Shown: positions 22,088 through 32,850, numbered from the stretch's first letter. The stretch: 64,000 nt of DNA from Icerya purchasi (GCA_039619475.1 CM077116.1:302968464-303032463); one strand, 5' to 3'. The notes: a model not told the origin generated them from the sequence alone. Program-made: numbers and translations.

Positions 22088-23296
22088 GTGTTGGCGTCAC
22101 ATGAATATTTAACTGGCGAGCTAATCAACGTAAGTCTAGTCGTCCTGGTTCGCCTCGCCACGGATAACCGGAATTGGCGCTTTGTGCCTAGGAAAATTCC
22201 TATCCTGTCCCTTATTTCTCTCCGTCTTAGTTCATTTTGGCCGTATACAATTTCCTTTAATAGTCTGCCTTATTTTTCCTTTAACTTCAGCGATCTCTGC
22301 CATCCTCCCAGAGTATTTATTTCGTCTACACTTGCAAAATCTCTCCCTCCAGCTGTAATTAAACAGGAATTCCACAGTATTGTCAATTCTCTCTTCCCTT
22401 CTCATGTTACCATTTTCACTGATGGTTCTAAGGGGCCTGATGGGGTTGGTGCTTCTTTTATTCTTCCAGACTATAACTTCTCTGAATCCTTCTGTCTTCC
22501 TTCTTTCTGTTCCATATTTACAGCCGAGCTAATGGCTATTTTACGTTCCATTATTTTTATCTCCTCCAATCGTCTTTCTTCCCAGTTCCTGATCATATCC
22601 GACTCCATGAGTGCTCTTCAAGCCATCTCTTCTCCTCTTCCTAATCATTCCTGTGATTTTTCTATTCTCCGCATACGTTCTCTCATTTGGACTCTCTCTT
22701 CTCTCCATGGAATCCATGTTGACTTGCTGTGGGTTCCTGGTCATTCTGGCATCTCAGGTAATGAGAAGGCTGATTCTTTGGCTCGGGTTGCTGCTTCTTC
22801 TTCTACATTCTTCTTCAAAAAAATCCCATCCTCTAATCTCTTGCCTTTGTGTAAACATTTCCATCTCAGATTTTGGTCGAATATGTACCCTTCCTCCTTT
22901 TCTAATTGTCGCTCCTTTTATCTGTCAGTTCAGCCTAATCTTCCTTCAAATCCTTGGTTCCTTCTGTTTCCTTCACTTCCTCGCTCTGTTGTTGTCTCCA
23001 TTGTGCGTTTGCGCTTAAACCATTCCTTGCTACCTTCCTCACGCTTTCGCCTCTCGTTGACCTCTTCCCCATGTTGTCCTCTCCATTCAAACGATGCGGT
23101 TGTTTGTGACACCGATCACGTGTTCTTTGAGTGCTCTGCTCTTTCGGTGGAGCGCTCGGCTCTATATTCCCACTTGCTTGGGCTGGGGCTTCCTGCTCCT
23201 TTTTGTGCTCGTTATATCCTGTCTTTTCCTTCTACACTTATTATCCCCTCCATTGTTTCCTTCTTATTAGCGATAGCTGATCGCCTCACTGTATAA
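22088..23296 (+). CDS. 5'-truncated non-LTR retrotransposon ORF2, RNase H domain intact (family A)
   Basis: The open frame encodes the C-terminal part of a LINE polyprotein. An RNase H1-type domain spans about residues 106-240, with all four acidic residues: D112 in TDGS, E147 in TAELMA, D172 in ISDSMSAL and D229 in GNEKADSLA. It ends with the WVPGHSGISG loop. A tail domain follows (about 300-350), with IVRLRLNHS, a Cys-Cys pair and DTDHVFFEC, probably zinc-binding. In the live element, RNase H strips template RNA after reverse transcription in the nucleus. The endonuclease and RT are missing, and the first ~50 codons may be pre-insertion flank, so the start codon is not meaningful. The frame is undamaged and followed by a clean poly-A tail, so insertion is fairly recent. 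Two decayed copies of the same family lie at 1-665 and 47,735-48,010. Confidence 0.8.
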   Translation: MLASHEYLTGELINVSLVVLVRLATDNRNWRFVPRKIPILSLISLRLSSFWPYTISFNSLPYFSFNFSDLCHPPRVFISSTLAKSLPPAVIKQEFHSIVNSLFPSHVTIFTDGSKGPDGVGASFILPDYNFSESFCLPSFCSIFTAELMAILRSIIFISSNRLSSQFLIISDSMSALQAISSPLPNHSCDFSILRIRSLIWTLSSLHGIHVDLLWVPGHSGISGNEKADSLARVAASSSTFFFKKIPSSNLLPLCKHFHLRFWSNMYPSSFSNCRSFYLSVQPNLPSNPWFLLFPSLPRSVVVSIVRLRLNHSLLPSSRFRLSLTSSPCCPLHSNDAVVCDTDHVFFECSALSVERSALYSHLLGLGLPAPFCARYILSFPSTLIIPSIVSFLLAIADRLTV

Positions 23297-23380
23297 CTTT
23301 CGTTTTCCCTTAATTGTTTCTGGGTGAAGGTCCTCGGTTGACGAGCCCAATTAATAAAAAAAAAAAAAAAAAAAAAAAAA
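23297..23380 (+). mobile_element. 3' UTR and poly-A tail of the family A LINE insertion
   Basis: A short 3' UTR of about 59 bases ends in TTAATA followed by a run of 25 A (23,356-23,380). This is the expected 3' end of a target-primed insertion and marks the right border of the copy. Confidence 0.85.
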
Positions 23381-24034
23381 TAACCTGTCTCACGTTGGTT
23401 GGCAGTATGGAAGCCAACGCTCCGGTTTCCGTGCCCCCAATTGCGCTGCTAATTTAACCCTTCGAGATAAAACTCATACTCGTAATCGCACGAGATTAGA
23501 AGAAGATATAACATTAAAGTTTATCAGCTGTTAAATAATAAAAACAGCTGTTTGTTTAATGGAGTTAAAATTATTAGCAAGAATTGTTTTAGAGGTGTCA
23601 CAGAAATCATTGAGAATTCATTAATTTTATCGCTAAATGAATTTTTCAAAGTGAATTAATCTTGGCATAAAATGTTAGAAAGGAAAGAAATAGCGGAGCA
23701 GTAAAGAAAACTGTTGTGTTACTTGTTCAGATGACCGTTATATTTATTAAATAAAATGCGTCGGAGAAATTATATTTGAGCTATAAAATCTCGTCTTCCG
23801 TGTCAAGTTTGTGCTGAATGATTACAAATGTTGGAGGGCTTACTCACAAACGGTAAATGTTTTTTTCAATTCTTTGAATTCACGTGAGTGTCCCTATCGG
23901 TGAAATAATGTCGCAAATTTTCGATTTTACCAGCTTTTGCTTAATTATTTTTAAGTTTTCTTTATATATATATTTTTTTTTATTATAGAGAAATTTTATA
24001 TAATTTTTTAATCAGGTACTTTTTCATTATTTTT

Positions 24035-24300
24035 AACCGACTTCAAAAAAGGAGGAGATATTCAATTCGAGGTTTTTTTTTTTTTTTTTTTTTTTTTTAT
24101 GTGTGTTACCTCAGAACTTTCTTTTAGGTGAACCGATTTTGATGATTCTTCATTTATTTAAAAGGTGGTGCTTCTCATGTGGTCCCATTTAAATTTGATC
24201 AAGATGTGATCGGTAGTTTTTGGGTTATTCTTAATAATGTGGGAGTTTCAGCTCTTTGGAAGCTTTTCATTCACGATTGGTTTCAACGTCAAGTTAGATT
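24035..24300 (+). repeat. Widespread insect repeat beginning AACCGACTTCAAAAAAGG
   Basis: The segment AACCGACTTCAAAAAAGG, then a T-rich run, then GTTACCTCAGAACTTTC, GGTGAACCGATTTTGATGAT and AAGGTGGTGCTTCTCATGTG, matches a repeat I know from many insect genomes. It has no plausible coding frame. The sequence ACCGACTTCAA recurs at 24,512 at the start of the fold-back element, so both may belong to one larger insertion. The family identity is from memory. Confidence 0.55.
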
Positions 24301-24484
24301 TATTGACTTCTATAAATTTGCCAAATTGCCACGGAAATACAGCTTTTGATGTTTTTACCGTGGAAACGCAGTACAAAATAATGAAGTCGATTTTTTTTAA
24401 AGTATTAAGTATGGAGAATAATGTGAAGAAAAATTGATCTTTAACAAAAAAAAAAATTCAAGCATAACGCTAAAAATTGTAAAA

Positions 24485-24910
24485 TAAAATGCTTTTGTAC
24501 AAAAAATAAATACCGACTTCAAGGTTTATTATAAAAATTTAAAAATGCACTAAAAATTAAAAAATAATTACTGCCGATAAAAAATATATCATAACTTAAG
24601 TGGTGATATCGTAATTCCTATACAACATTAATACTTTAATCAGAGTCGGCATTAAATTCATGTTACTATATATAGGAACAATTTAATGAACATTTAACGC
24701 AGTTTTTAATTATTCTTTTAATATGAATTTGATGCCAACTCTAATTAATATTAATGTTGCATAAGAATCACGATATCACCTTAAGTTATGTGTCACTCTG
24801 ATATATATTTTTTATCGGGAGTAATTATTTTTTACTTTTTAGTGCATTTCTAAATTTTTTATAATAAACCTTCAAGTATCGGTATTTATTTTTTGTAAAA
24901 AATCATTTTA
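24485..24910. repeat. Fold-back (palindromic) element of 426 bp
   Basis: The two halves pair about a centre near 24,697. For example, 24,498-24,516 pairs exactly with 24,879-24,897, and outer positions 24,485 and 24,910 still match. The arms are about 190-200 bp with scattered mismatches. No ORF. This is a MITE-like or fold-back transposon. I could not find a clear target duplication. Confidence 0.7.
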
Positions 24911-26546
24911 TTGATATATCTATAGATTACTTAGTATAGTAGAAATAATTAAAACACGTTATAAATATGCATATTGCGCAAAATTGTAAATTTATAAAAG
25001 TAAACACATCAGTATTATTATTTATATTATCGGTTATTATATTTTTATGGTCGATTTTTTATTTTTTTTAAATTTTATATGGCTAGGAAATATACCATGC
25101 TAATTCCACTTTGTATCTAAAGATTTACTTTAAAGATAATGTAAAACGATGACATTTTTGTAAGTTGATGAACCGACAAATCAGAAGGATATATAAACTT
25201 TTGTTTAGAAAATCAAACAAGACAGACAAAAAATAAAAAGGAAAAATAAGGGGAAAAGAGTGAAGATTAAATAATTGCAATACTTTACTTTTGAATAATT
25301 TAAATAATAATCCTCTGTTTTTTTTGAGAAGATGAATATACTGCAAGCGAAGCTCGGTTTCCCCATAACGCAGAATGAAACATTCTGCTTTGAGTAAGAT
25401 GTGCCCAAGGGGGAAAAAACACTGACGTCATAAGATGAGAATATATCTAAGTCGTAAACAAGAATTTTCTCTGCGTTTAAAGACAACATCTCACGTCCAA
25501 TACGGAATTTGTTCGTAATACGTAACGTGTTAATGAAAAAAAACAAAAACAAAAAGAAACAAAAAAAAAAAACGATTTCTTTTCTATATAATATAAGCAT
25601 CGTGATTGTTTTTAAACGTTAAATTTTTATGTACGTTTCTTTAAAATCAAATTTTACTTTTAAAGTTGTGTAAAATTTTAACTACCAATTAAAATGTAGT
25701 GCGTTTTACTTTTTTCTTTTAACGTAAAATGCTGCAAGTGGAGCTAATATTATTTACAATTTATAACACAGAATAAACTAATTTACAGATGCGTATGAAT
25801 TTTTAAGAGGAAAAAGAAACAATGATAATTTCGATAATTATTTAGCTAAATATTTTACGCTCAAAGCAATTTAGTCGAAAGGTCTGTGGAGTTTTAATTG
25901 TTTTTAGGGCCTGATTAAATTTAATGAAAAATGCGATAGTCTGGTAACCGTTGAAGCGGGACGAATTAATTTCAACTGCTCAAAATGGTTTGCGCTAGTC
26001 TTGACGTCGGTACAATGATTTCGGTTGTTGCGTGTTCGGTAAATAATTCGTACCTGCATTTCTTTTTTCAGTTTATTGTCGAAGTTCATAATCGTATGAA
26101 AACTATAACGAGTTACTTCAAGTGAGGCGCCGTATACCGATTAGAACGATAAGCTCATTACCATGCGAAACAAGATTACCTACCTGTAACATAAAAAATA
26201 TAGCGCTTTCAATAATTAAAACGAATTAACGAATATATAGCAGTGCCTGGAAAATAGGTACATTTAAATAAATTCGTATTCGGAATAAAAAACCAACCAC
26301 AAAGGTCGAATGCTTAAAAAATAAATAAGAAAAAAATAAATTAACGTATTTTAATGCACGAACATAGAGCAGACCACAAAAATATACATACTTATAGAGC
26401 AGAAGTTTTAACAGCGTCACTAACTGCAATTACGCAACGATTTCAGCGAGTAAAAAAGTAACAACCGGAATCTAGTGAATTTTAAGTATTAATTTTTTTT
26501 TTTTTAAAATATTCTCCTAAAATGAATATCAAAATTAATAAAATGT
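24911..26546. other. No gene seen
   Basis: Strongly AT-rich sequence. Frames of up to 131 codons on the minus strand (25,205-25,600) run through an A-rich tract and give low-complexity Phe/Leu-rich products, so I do not call them. Confidence 0.5.
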
Positions 26547-26656
26547 AGGAATTGGCCCCAGTGTTCTCATCAGATTCATTAGGCTTAGTTCATTGTGAAC
26601 CTTAACTTCACAATGCATGATACCTTATCAAGGGTATGGGACTTACTTTACTTTTA
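26547..26656 (+). mobile_element. SINE-like family S copy (3' half)
   Basis: GGAATTGGCCCCAGTGTTCT, then CATTAGGCTTAGTTCATTGT and the end GGGACTTACTTTACTTTTA match the other family S copies. It is 5'-truncated and lies about 540 bp outside the left end of the Polinton-like element. Confidence 0.65.
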
Positions 26657-27198
26657 GCTCTCCGTGGAATGATTAAAATTTCGAAAATAAAAACAAATTT
26701 AAAGCGAAAAAAGAAATGCATGAATTTCGCCGCATCTGATTTATAAATTAATTTTTTACCGTACGACCACAAACAATCTTAAAATAACGCTATCACCGAA
26801 TGTCCTGCACTATCAGTCCTACTAAAATGGACTGTCAATTTTCCGAGTGAGTTTGAAGTAAACAGGTACAACCGATAATGCTCGTTTAAATTACAAAAAT
26901 TGGATGCCGGAACACGGCAGAGGAAGAAGATCTTACATTTCTGTTGTTTTTAATTTTTTGAAAATTTTAAATCATTATCCGCAGAAAATTACGCACTTTC
27001 AATTGATCGCCGTTACTCTGCGACTAATCTATAATGCAACATCCATTTTGCTTAAAATCGACGGACCTGTCCCCAGTTGGTCAAATGATTATAAAATGAA
27101 ATTATAGATAAAAGACTGTCAATCGTCTGTGGCCACAAATTGAAACTCGATTAAATCATTCACTTTTCCCCTTTTTAATTAACCTGCATATTTCCACT

Positions 27199-27204
27199 AA
27201 CGGT
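27199..27204. repeat. Left target-site duplication AACGGT
   Basis: AACGGT directly precedes the AG terminus of the large element and is repeated exactly at 44,799-44,804. A 6-bp duplication is the Polinton/Maverick hallmark. Confidence 0.85.
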
Positions 27205-28320
27205 AGTAGTCATTAAATGGGGCGACTGGCCGTTCCGCTAATCCGAACCCCAATTCCTGTCCCGGAAGCGAAAATTCACCCCAGACCGGTAATCCGAACT
27301 CAAAATTCACCCCAATTCATGTCCAGGTGGCCAAAATTCACCCAAGTTTCCCCCGGACGGTTCCCGCTCGTTTCCGATAAACCGAACGTCCAAACAGTGA
27401 CCAGAGGTCAATAAACTACCCAAAGTGTTATTCGGGGGCGCAAGTAACCCCAATTAGTGTCCAGGTGCTGAAAGAGTTCCCCCCAGTTCCCTAAATTTCT
27501 GCGAAATTCCCTCGTACGCGTCCCGCTCGTTTCCGATAAACCGATCCGATTATTAATTAACATAAGTATATTAATTAATGTCCGAAAGTAACCCAAGTCT
27601 CCGCTGACCCCGCCAGTACTGCTATGGTACTGCAATTTCTTTTTCAAAATTCAGGGGCCTAAGTATGAAAATTCCAAAATTTAACCCCAATATATTATTT
27701 AAAGCGTAAATCTAACCCAACACCTCCGTTACACCTCTCACACGTATATTTCGTTCTCGCGCACGCTCCGGTCGCCGTCGCGAAAGCGCACACGCCGATC
27801 CCACGCATATTCCGATCTCCGCCGCGATATCACACCCACACACACACACACGCGCTCCGTTCCCAATACCGCGTTTTATTTTTTATAAAATTAACTTAAG
27901 TATAATTTTTTTATTTTCCCGATTCCCCGATCTTACTGCCATATGCCAAGACGCACGTCCCGATCCCGCGCATATATCTAACATAACGTTCTCCGCCGCG
28001 AAAGCACACACGCCGATCCCCCGCACGTGTCGTCCGTTTACGCTGCTCCAATTTTTTTTAATTATTATTTTTTTCACATAATAACCCAATTCCTGCTCTG
28101 TTGTCTAAACCTAGCCGGTTATCCAAAACATTTACAAATTAACAAATCAATTATTTCTATAGTCTAAAATAGCCTTACTCTCTTTACCCCTTCCACCCTC
28201 TTTACCGATCGATTCCGCTGTTTTAATATCGAATATATCGTTCTATTTACTTTTACTACGACCACCAAACCTCCGATCGACGCTCCCGACGCCTCCATCA
28301 TTTCATATTGAGAGGTAATT
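27205..28320. promoter_or_regulatory. Left terminal region with subterminal direct repeats
   Basis: GC-richer than the rest of the element and without a gene. A 24-bp unit (core GCTCGTTTCCGATAAACCGA) occurs exactly at 27,362-27,385 and 27,521-27,544. CCCCAATT(C/A)(A/G)TGTCCAGGTG occurs at 27,310-27,329 and 27,448-27,467, and AAATTCACCC occurs several times. In protein-primed linear elements the termini hold the replication origin and the integrase sites; assigning that role here is inference. Confidence 0.6.
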
Positions 28321-28329
28321 ATTTTTTTA

Positions 28330-28872
28330 TGTGACCGCTATGAATGCACACCGTCCATTCCCGCACACCCATCTGCTGTCGTTAGTTTCCATACCGTTCA
28401 TAATAACTTTTATTCAACTCCAAGTATTATGGAATTATTCCAATTATATATTTTCTACACTTCCGATCATTTCTTCTGACCGTTCATAATATTTTTATTT
28501 TCCTCCGGTTCTAAAAATAAATCCTACAATGTCTTCAACGCGATGAATGCGCACACATCTTCTGCAGTTAGTTTCCATATCGATCTTAATAATTTTTCGA
28601 GCCTAAATATTATAGAAATAGCCGAAGTATATTTTTTTCGTTTCTGATCATTTCTTCCGACCATTCATAATATTTTTATTTTTCTCCGGTTTTAAAAATA
28701 AATCCTACAATGTCTTCAAAGCGATGAATGTGCACATACATGCCGTCGTTAGTTCCCATACCGATCATAATAACTTTTTTCAACTCCAAGTATTATGGAA
28801 TTATTCTAACTATATTTTTTTTTTTTCGCTTCCGATCGTTTCTCCCGAACGTTCATAATTTTTTTCCAGACA
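28330..28872. repeat. Three diverged tandem units of about 150-210 bp (left arm)
   Basis: Units start near 28,330, 28,541 and 28,722. They share GATGAATGCGCACAC-like, GTTAGTTTCCATACCG, TATTATGGAATTATTC and CGTTCATAATATTTTTATTT segments. Further partial copies lie at about 30,139-30,310 and 32,370-32,470, before each gene leader. The function is unknown; repeated placement upstream of genes suggests a regulatory or packaging role. Confidence 0.7.
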
Positions 28873-30390
28873 TATGTATTCAAAAATGAAATCGAGTATA
28901 ATTTTATTTAACACGGTTTCATAATTTCCCTCTCCATCACCTATTCATCCTACACAAATTACAATTCTTTCATAATATATGTTCTAGACCCAGTCAAACA
29001 ATCAACTCTCGCAGAAGTGTAGACGTTGCATCCAACACCCATTTTACTATCAATTATTGTATATTATTGTTAGATTATTTTTCCAAAAAGTCTTTTGAAA
29101 TTTTTTCCGTTCGTACATTTTTTTTTTTTTTTTATTTGCATGACATCCATTTCCATGCATACACGTTTCCCTAACAATTATAATATGTTTTATTTATTTT
29201 TCAACTCCTCACAGACTTACATACACGCCATATTGTCACACTCACAGATAGGTTCCTTATTAATCGTGACCATTTTTTTTTTTTTTTTTGTATTATCCGC
29301 GGGAGCATATCACATCAGACCCACACATATACCACACACAGTTATTATATTTAATTTTTAATTATCGATCTTTAATTATTTTTACTGCTATTATTTTTCT
29401 GACACATTCACCCCGTCTTACATACTTTACATCTTTTAACATTTTGATAGAGAAAATCTCAGGGCACTAAATAATTTTTATCAACATCGTAACTAAGTTT
29501 AATATTATACACATCTCAGTATAATTATTAAACGAAGGAACTATTATTTTCATTGACGATATTGTTGCTACAAACATTAATCGTCCTTTTCCAGGTATAG
29601 TCAACCTCTTCATGTATTCGTCTCGTCTTTCTATCAACCTTTGACCGCTCAATACTCCCCCGCTATTTACCGTTATTCGCTAGAGGAATATTTTTTTAGA
29701 CTCGTTCAAATACACACATGCACATAAAAAAATCGACATCAACGTCATCGAACACTGATCTCGACATTTCCAAGAAATTCAATCGCTGCTCCACAGTCTA
29801 AGATGTCTCCGCCCGCCTCACCAGTCGTTTGTAACATTATTGAAGCGCCTGTCATGTATCGTTATTTACGACCTTTTACAACATACAAATTCACGACATG
29901 TATACACCTTTTCTAGAAAGCATGGTGAAAATGGACAATCTCTCCCGATGAAAACCAGCTTGAATGATGTAACGTTATTTCATTCATTTTGCAGAAGGTT
30001 AATTTAAGGCGTCCATGCACCTTTTCTACTAATAAATAAGCAAATGTAACCTTTAAACCTTTCTACCTTTTTGCAATCAATTTACTGATTGTACATACTT
30101 TTTATATTTTTTTCCACATACTCCTTGATCGTCACAAACACCACAAAAGCGCACCATCCATTCGCACACACTCATCTGCTACCGTTAGATCTCATATCAT
30201 TCATAATAATTTTTTCGATTCTATTAGTTTAAGAATATTTCATTTTTTTTTGTTGTTTTTTTCTAACTGTAACATTTTTTTTTTTTTTTTTGAAATCTTT
30301 CGTATTATATTTTTTCTCCCATATGGCTGTCACGTAGTCGTAGCGAAAAATGCTCCGTTCATAACCTTGCATGTATGTTGCCTTGCATGT
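28873..30390. other. No gene seen (left arm)
   Basis: AT-rich sequence with T-runs. Frames of 60-90 codons (for example 29,095-29,361 plus and 29,467-29,652 minus) are Phe-rich or unrecognised and lack start-context or termination signals like those of the two main genes. The end contains a partial tandem-unit copy. Confidence 0.5.
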
Positions 30391-30700
30391 TGCCATACCG
30401 ATCTATTAGATCGTGCGACAATGTTATTGAGTCTGCTGAAACAGGATCTTCCTCTTCATATCTTCTGTAGAAAACGGTTTACATGTACACACCTACACTC
30501 AAACACACATATCTTCATCTCCCCTTGACGATGTCTTTCAAACACCTCTATAACCAAAGGAATGTGGTTTTTCTGGTACAACCCTCCCTTTTCAAAGGCG
30601 AGCATCGAGGTAGATTGTTGAACGGATCTGATCGTGCAGGCAGTATTAGTTTTATGTTAAACGTGTTCATTTTGTAGAATCTGTGTTCTTCACGCGTTAT
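30391..30700 (+). promoter_or_regulatory. Shared leader module A, upstream of the 334-codon gene
   Basis: This ~300-bp stretch is closely similar to 32,527-32,850 upstream of the second gene. The strongest block, around 30,560-30,670, includes CAACCCTCCCTTTTCAAAGG and AACGGATCTGATCGTGCAGG followed by CAGTATTAGT and ATGTTAAACGTGT. It ends with CTTCACGCGTTATTAAAA about 70 bp before the start codon. Between the two modules a short frame is also maintained (LVQPSLFKG...NGSDRAGSIS...MLNV), so it could be a short upstream peptide instead of pure promoter. A duplicated promoter/leader is the simplest reading. Confidence 0.65.
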
Positions 30701-30772
30701 TAAAAATTTACTGTAACGGTAAAAGTAATCATTTTCTATTTTTTAGTAAAAAGTTAAAAATATTAATCAAAC

Positions 30773-31777
30773 ATGAATAACAATACCGAATCGATTGATA
30801 TTAAAGCCGACGAATTTATTCAGAATTCCTTTTCGAGTGATAGCGACTCGCATACGTCTTTTTCACATCCAACACCGCAATATGATGATGGTTATACATC
30901 AGAGGAATCAACATCTTTTGTACGTAAAATCGTTGGTCCAGTATTATTATCAGAACAAGTGGATATAGCGGAATATTTTGTAGATATCAGCGTCCATATA
31001 GATTGTGATTATGGGTTTCGAGTAATTGAACTAGCAATGATTGATATGTCTGGAGGGAAGTGTTTGCATACGCTGTATAAGCCAAGCAGAGCATGGCATG
31101 CATCAAAAATGCCACATTTACAATGTTCTTCAGTGAGTTATTACTTGAAGAACCCTTCATTATTTCCCTGTCGTGAAGAAATATTCATCGCGCGCGATAT
31201 ATTCACGATATTGTCCCAAAAACCGAGGGCTCGCGTATATGTTTTAACAGTATATGCTAAACTTACACTAATGGAACTTAACGAAAAGTCTGAATTGTTG
31301 CGTGATTTAGACTACGAAATCGTTAATATGGATCAAGTCTTTCGATTATCTAGTATTGAGAATCTACATGAAGAGTATTTTGGTATAAGCAATTTGATAA
31401 CTTGTAAACACCATAATGAGAATGATAGTTTTCATTATGCGGTGAAAAACGTTATGGTGATGAAGGCATGGTACGATCATGTCATCCGTCCGCTGAAGCT
31501 TATGAATAATCTCAATATAAATGATTTAAGTCAGTTGTTCATTACAACCACCAAAGAAATGATAATTACGTTATTTCCAAGTTGTGTTGGAGACATTTAT
31601 ACATTTTTACCAGATAGACTAAAACAGGATGATACGATAAAATCACTTCTACCATGTTTTGAACATGAGAATGATGAAGAATATTATTTCGATGACGATA
31701 TATTTCTGCATAGTACTCGAAATTGTATGAAAGTAAAAGATTGTATTGACTGCCAACGTACAATTCGCGCAGATTAA
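30773..31777 (+). CDS. 334-aa protein, diverged DnaQ/RNase H-fold-like family of Polinton-type elements (left arm)
   Basis: Residues 1-50 are acidic and Ser-rich, beginning with the MNNNTES tag shared with the second gene. From about 60 to 240 the layout FRVIELAMID (82-91), RVYVLTVYAK (154-163), YEIVNMDQV, then ITCKHHN (209-215) and AVKNVMVMKAWYDH follows an arthropod protein family that I know from Polinton-like loci, where the matching text is IKELAIYD...VYVKG..K...CxxHN..CAxxNVxxLYxW. That family looks like a 3'-5' exonuclease (RNase H) fold, but here I do not see a complete DEDD set, so it may be catalytically dead. A cysteine cluster closes the protein (C318, C324, C327). Start: the first ATG, in context AAACATGAATAAC, directly after a leader duplicated before the second gene. 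ATTAAA (31,774-31,779) overlaps the stop codon as a possible poly-A signal. Function not known. Confidence 0.75.
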   Translation: MNNNTESIDIKADEFIQNSFSSDSDSHTSFSHPTPQYDDGYTSEESTSFVRKIVGPVLLSEQVDIAEYFVDISVHIDCDYGFRVIELAMIDMSGGKCLHTLYKPSRAWHASKMPHLQCSSVSYYLKNPSLFPCREEIFIARDIFTILSQKPRARVYVLTVYAKLTLMELNEKSELLRDLDYEIVNMDQVFRLSSIENLHEEYFGISNLITCKHHNENDSFHYAVKNVMVMKAWYDHVIRPLKLMNNLNINDLSQLFITTTKEMIITLFPSCVGDIYTFLPDRLKQDDTIKSLLPCFEHENDEEYYFDDDIFLHSTRNCMKVKDCIDCQRTIRAD

Positions 31778-32526
31778 AAATTCATTAATTCGATCGTTTT
31801 TAACAATTTTGTATATTTTTTCTGTATATTTTTGTGTGTATTTGTACATATATATTTTTTTTTCAGACCGTTCGTTTTTATGTTTTCTTTAAAATTTTTT
31901 AAATATATTTTTATACACATGTAAATACTGTTTTGTATATATTTTGTATATATTTTTTCCCTCAATATCTATTCATTCTCATATTGTATATATTTTTGCT
32001 AATTATTTTTTCATCTTTTTCCGATCCTTTCCGATTTCTGTTTATTTAATTTATTTAGCGATCTATCCTTCTCTCCCCCTCTTAACTTAAAGTACTGGTA
32101 ATGACGAAATTTTCAAAAATCTGAACCAGTCGAGTATAATGTATATATAATTATTTAATTTTCGAATATATTTCCACATAATTTGTTCATATCTGTTTAG
32201 ATTAAAAAATTAGATTTTTGTCTGTAATACACCATTTTTTTATTTTTTTTGTGTGTAATAAGCGAATTTAACTGTTATACTTTTTCACGTACATCACGTA
32301 TTTCCGCAGCTGTGAGAGTTTTCATCTGTTTGTAAGATACATCCTCTGACTCTAAATGTTCTCTAAATATTTTTTTTTTGAGCCTAAATATTATAGAAAT
32401 AGCCGAAGTATATTTTTTTCGTTTCTGACCATTTCTTCCGACCGTTCATAATTTTGTATTTTTTCTCCAATATGTATGCTCACTATCGTAGCGTAAATGT
32501 GCGTCGCTCATAACCTTACATACATG
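31778..32526. other. Intergenic AT-rich stretch (left arm)
   Basis: Very AT-rich (TATATATTTTT motifs), non-coding. At about 32,375-32,470 lies a partial copy of the upstream tandem unit (GAGCCTAAATATTATAGAAA ... TTCCGACCGTTCATAAT). Confidence 0.6.
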
Positions 32527-32850
32527 TTGCCATACCGTTGTATTAGATCGTGCAACAATGTTATAGAGTCTGTTGAAACAGGTTCTTCCCTTTCATATCT
32601 TTTGTAGAAACAGACTCACATGTACACACCTACACACACATACACACACATATAACCCAAGGACACCTGCAAACTTCGTTCAGACACACCTGCATCCAAC
32701 TTTCACCAAAGGAATGTGGTTTTTTCTGGTGCAACCCTCCCTTTTCAAAGGCATGCTTCGAGCTCGAATGTCGAACGGATCTGATCGTGCAGGCAGTATT
32801 AGTGTTATGTTAAACGTGTGGAATTTGTTGAAGCTGTGTTCTTCACGCGT
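32527..32850 (+). promoter_or_regulatory. Shared leader module B, upstream of the second gene
   Basis: Paralogue of 30,391-30,700. The AACGGATCTGATCGTGCAGG block and its downstream neighbours are identical or nearly so. Here about 165 bp of pyrimidine-rich sequence separates it from the start codon; it ends in TTTTTTTAG, which looks like an intron polypyrimidine tract and acceptor at about 32,974-32,987. If so, the leader may be spliced onto the coding exon. Confidence 0.6.

Noticed and set aside
25205..25600. 131-codon minus-strand frame
   Set aside because: Phe/Leu-rich product of an A-rich tract, with no conserved feature.
27840..27860. CRISPR-like or telomere-like array near the element ends
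   Set aside because: The CA-rich run and subterminal repeats have no regular repeat-spacer pattern and the DNA is eukaryotic.
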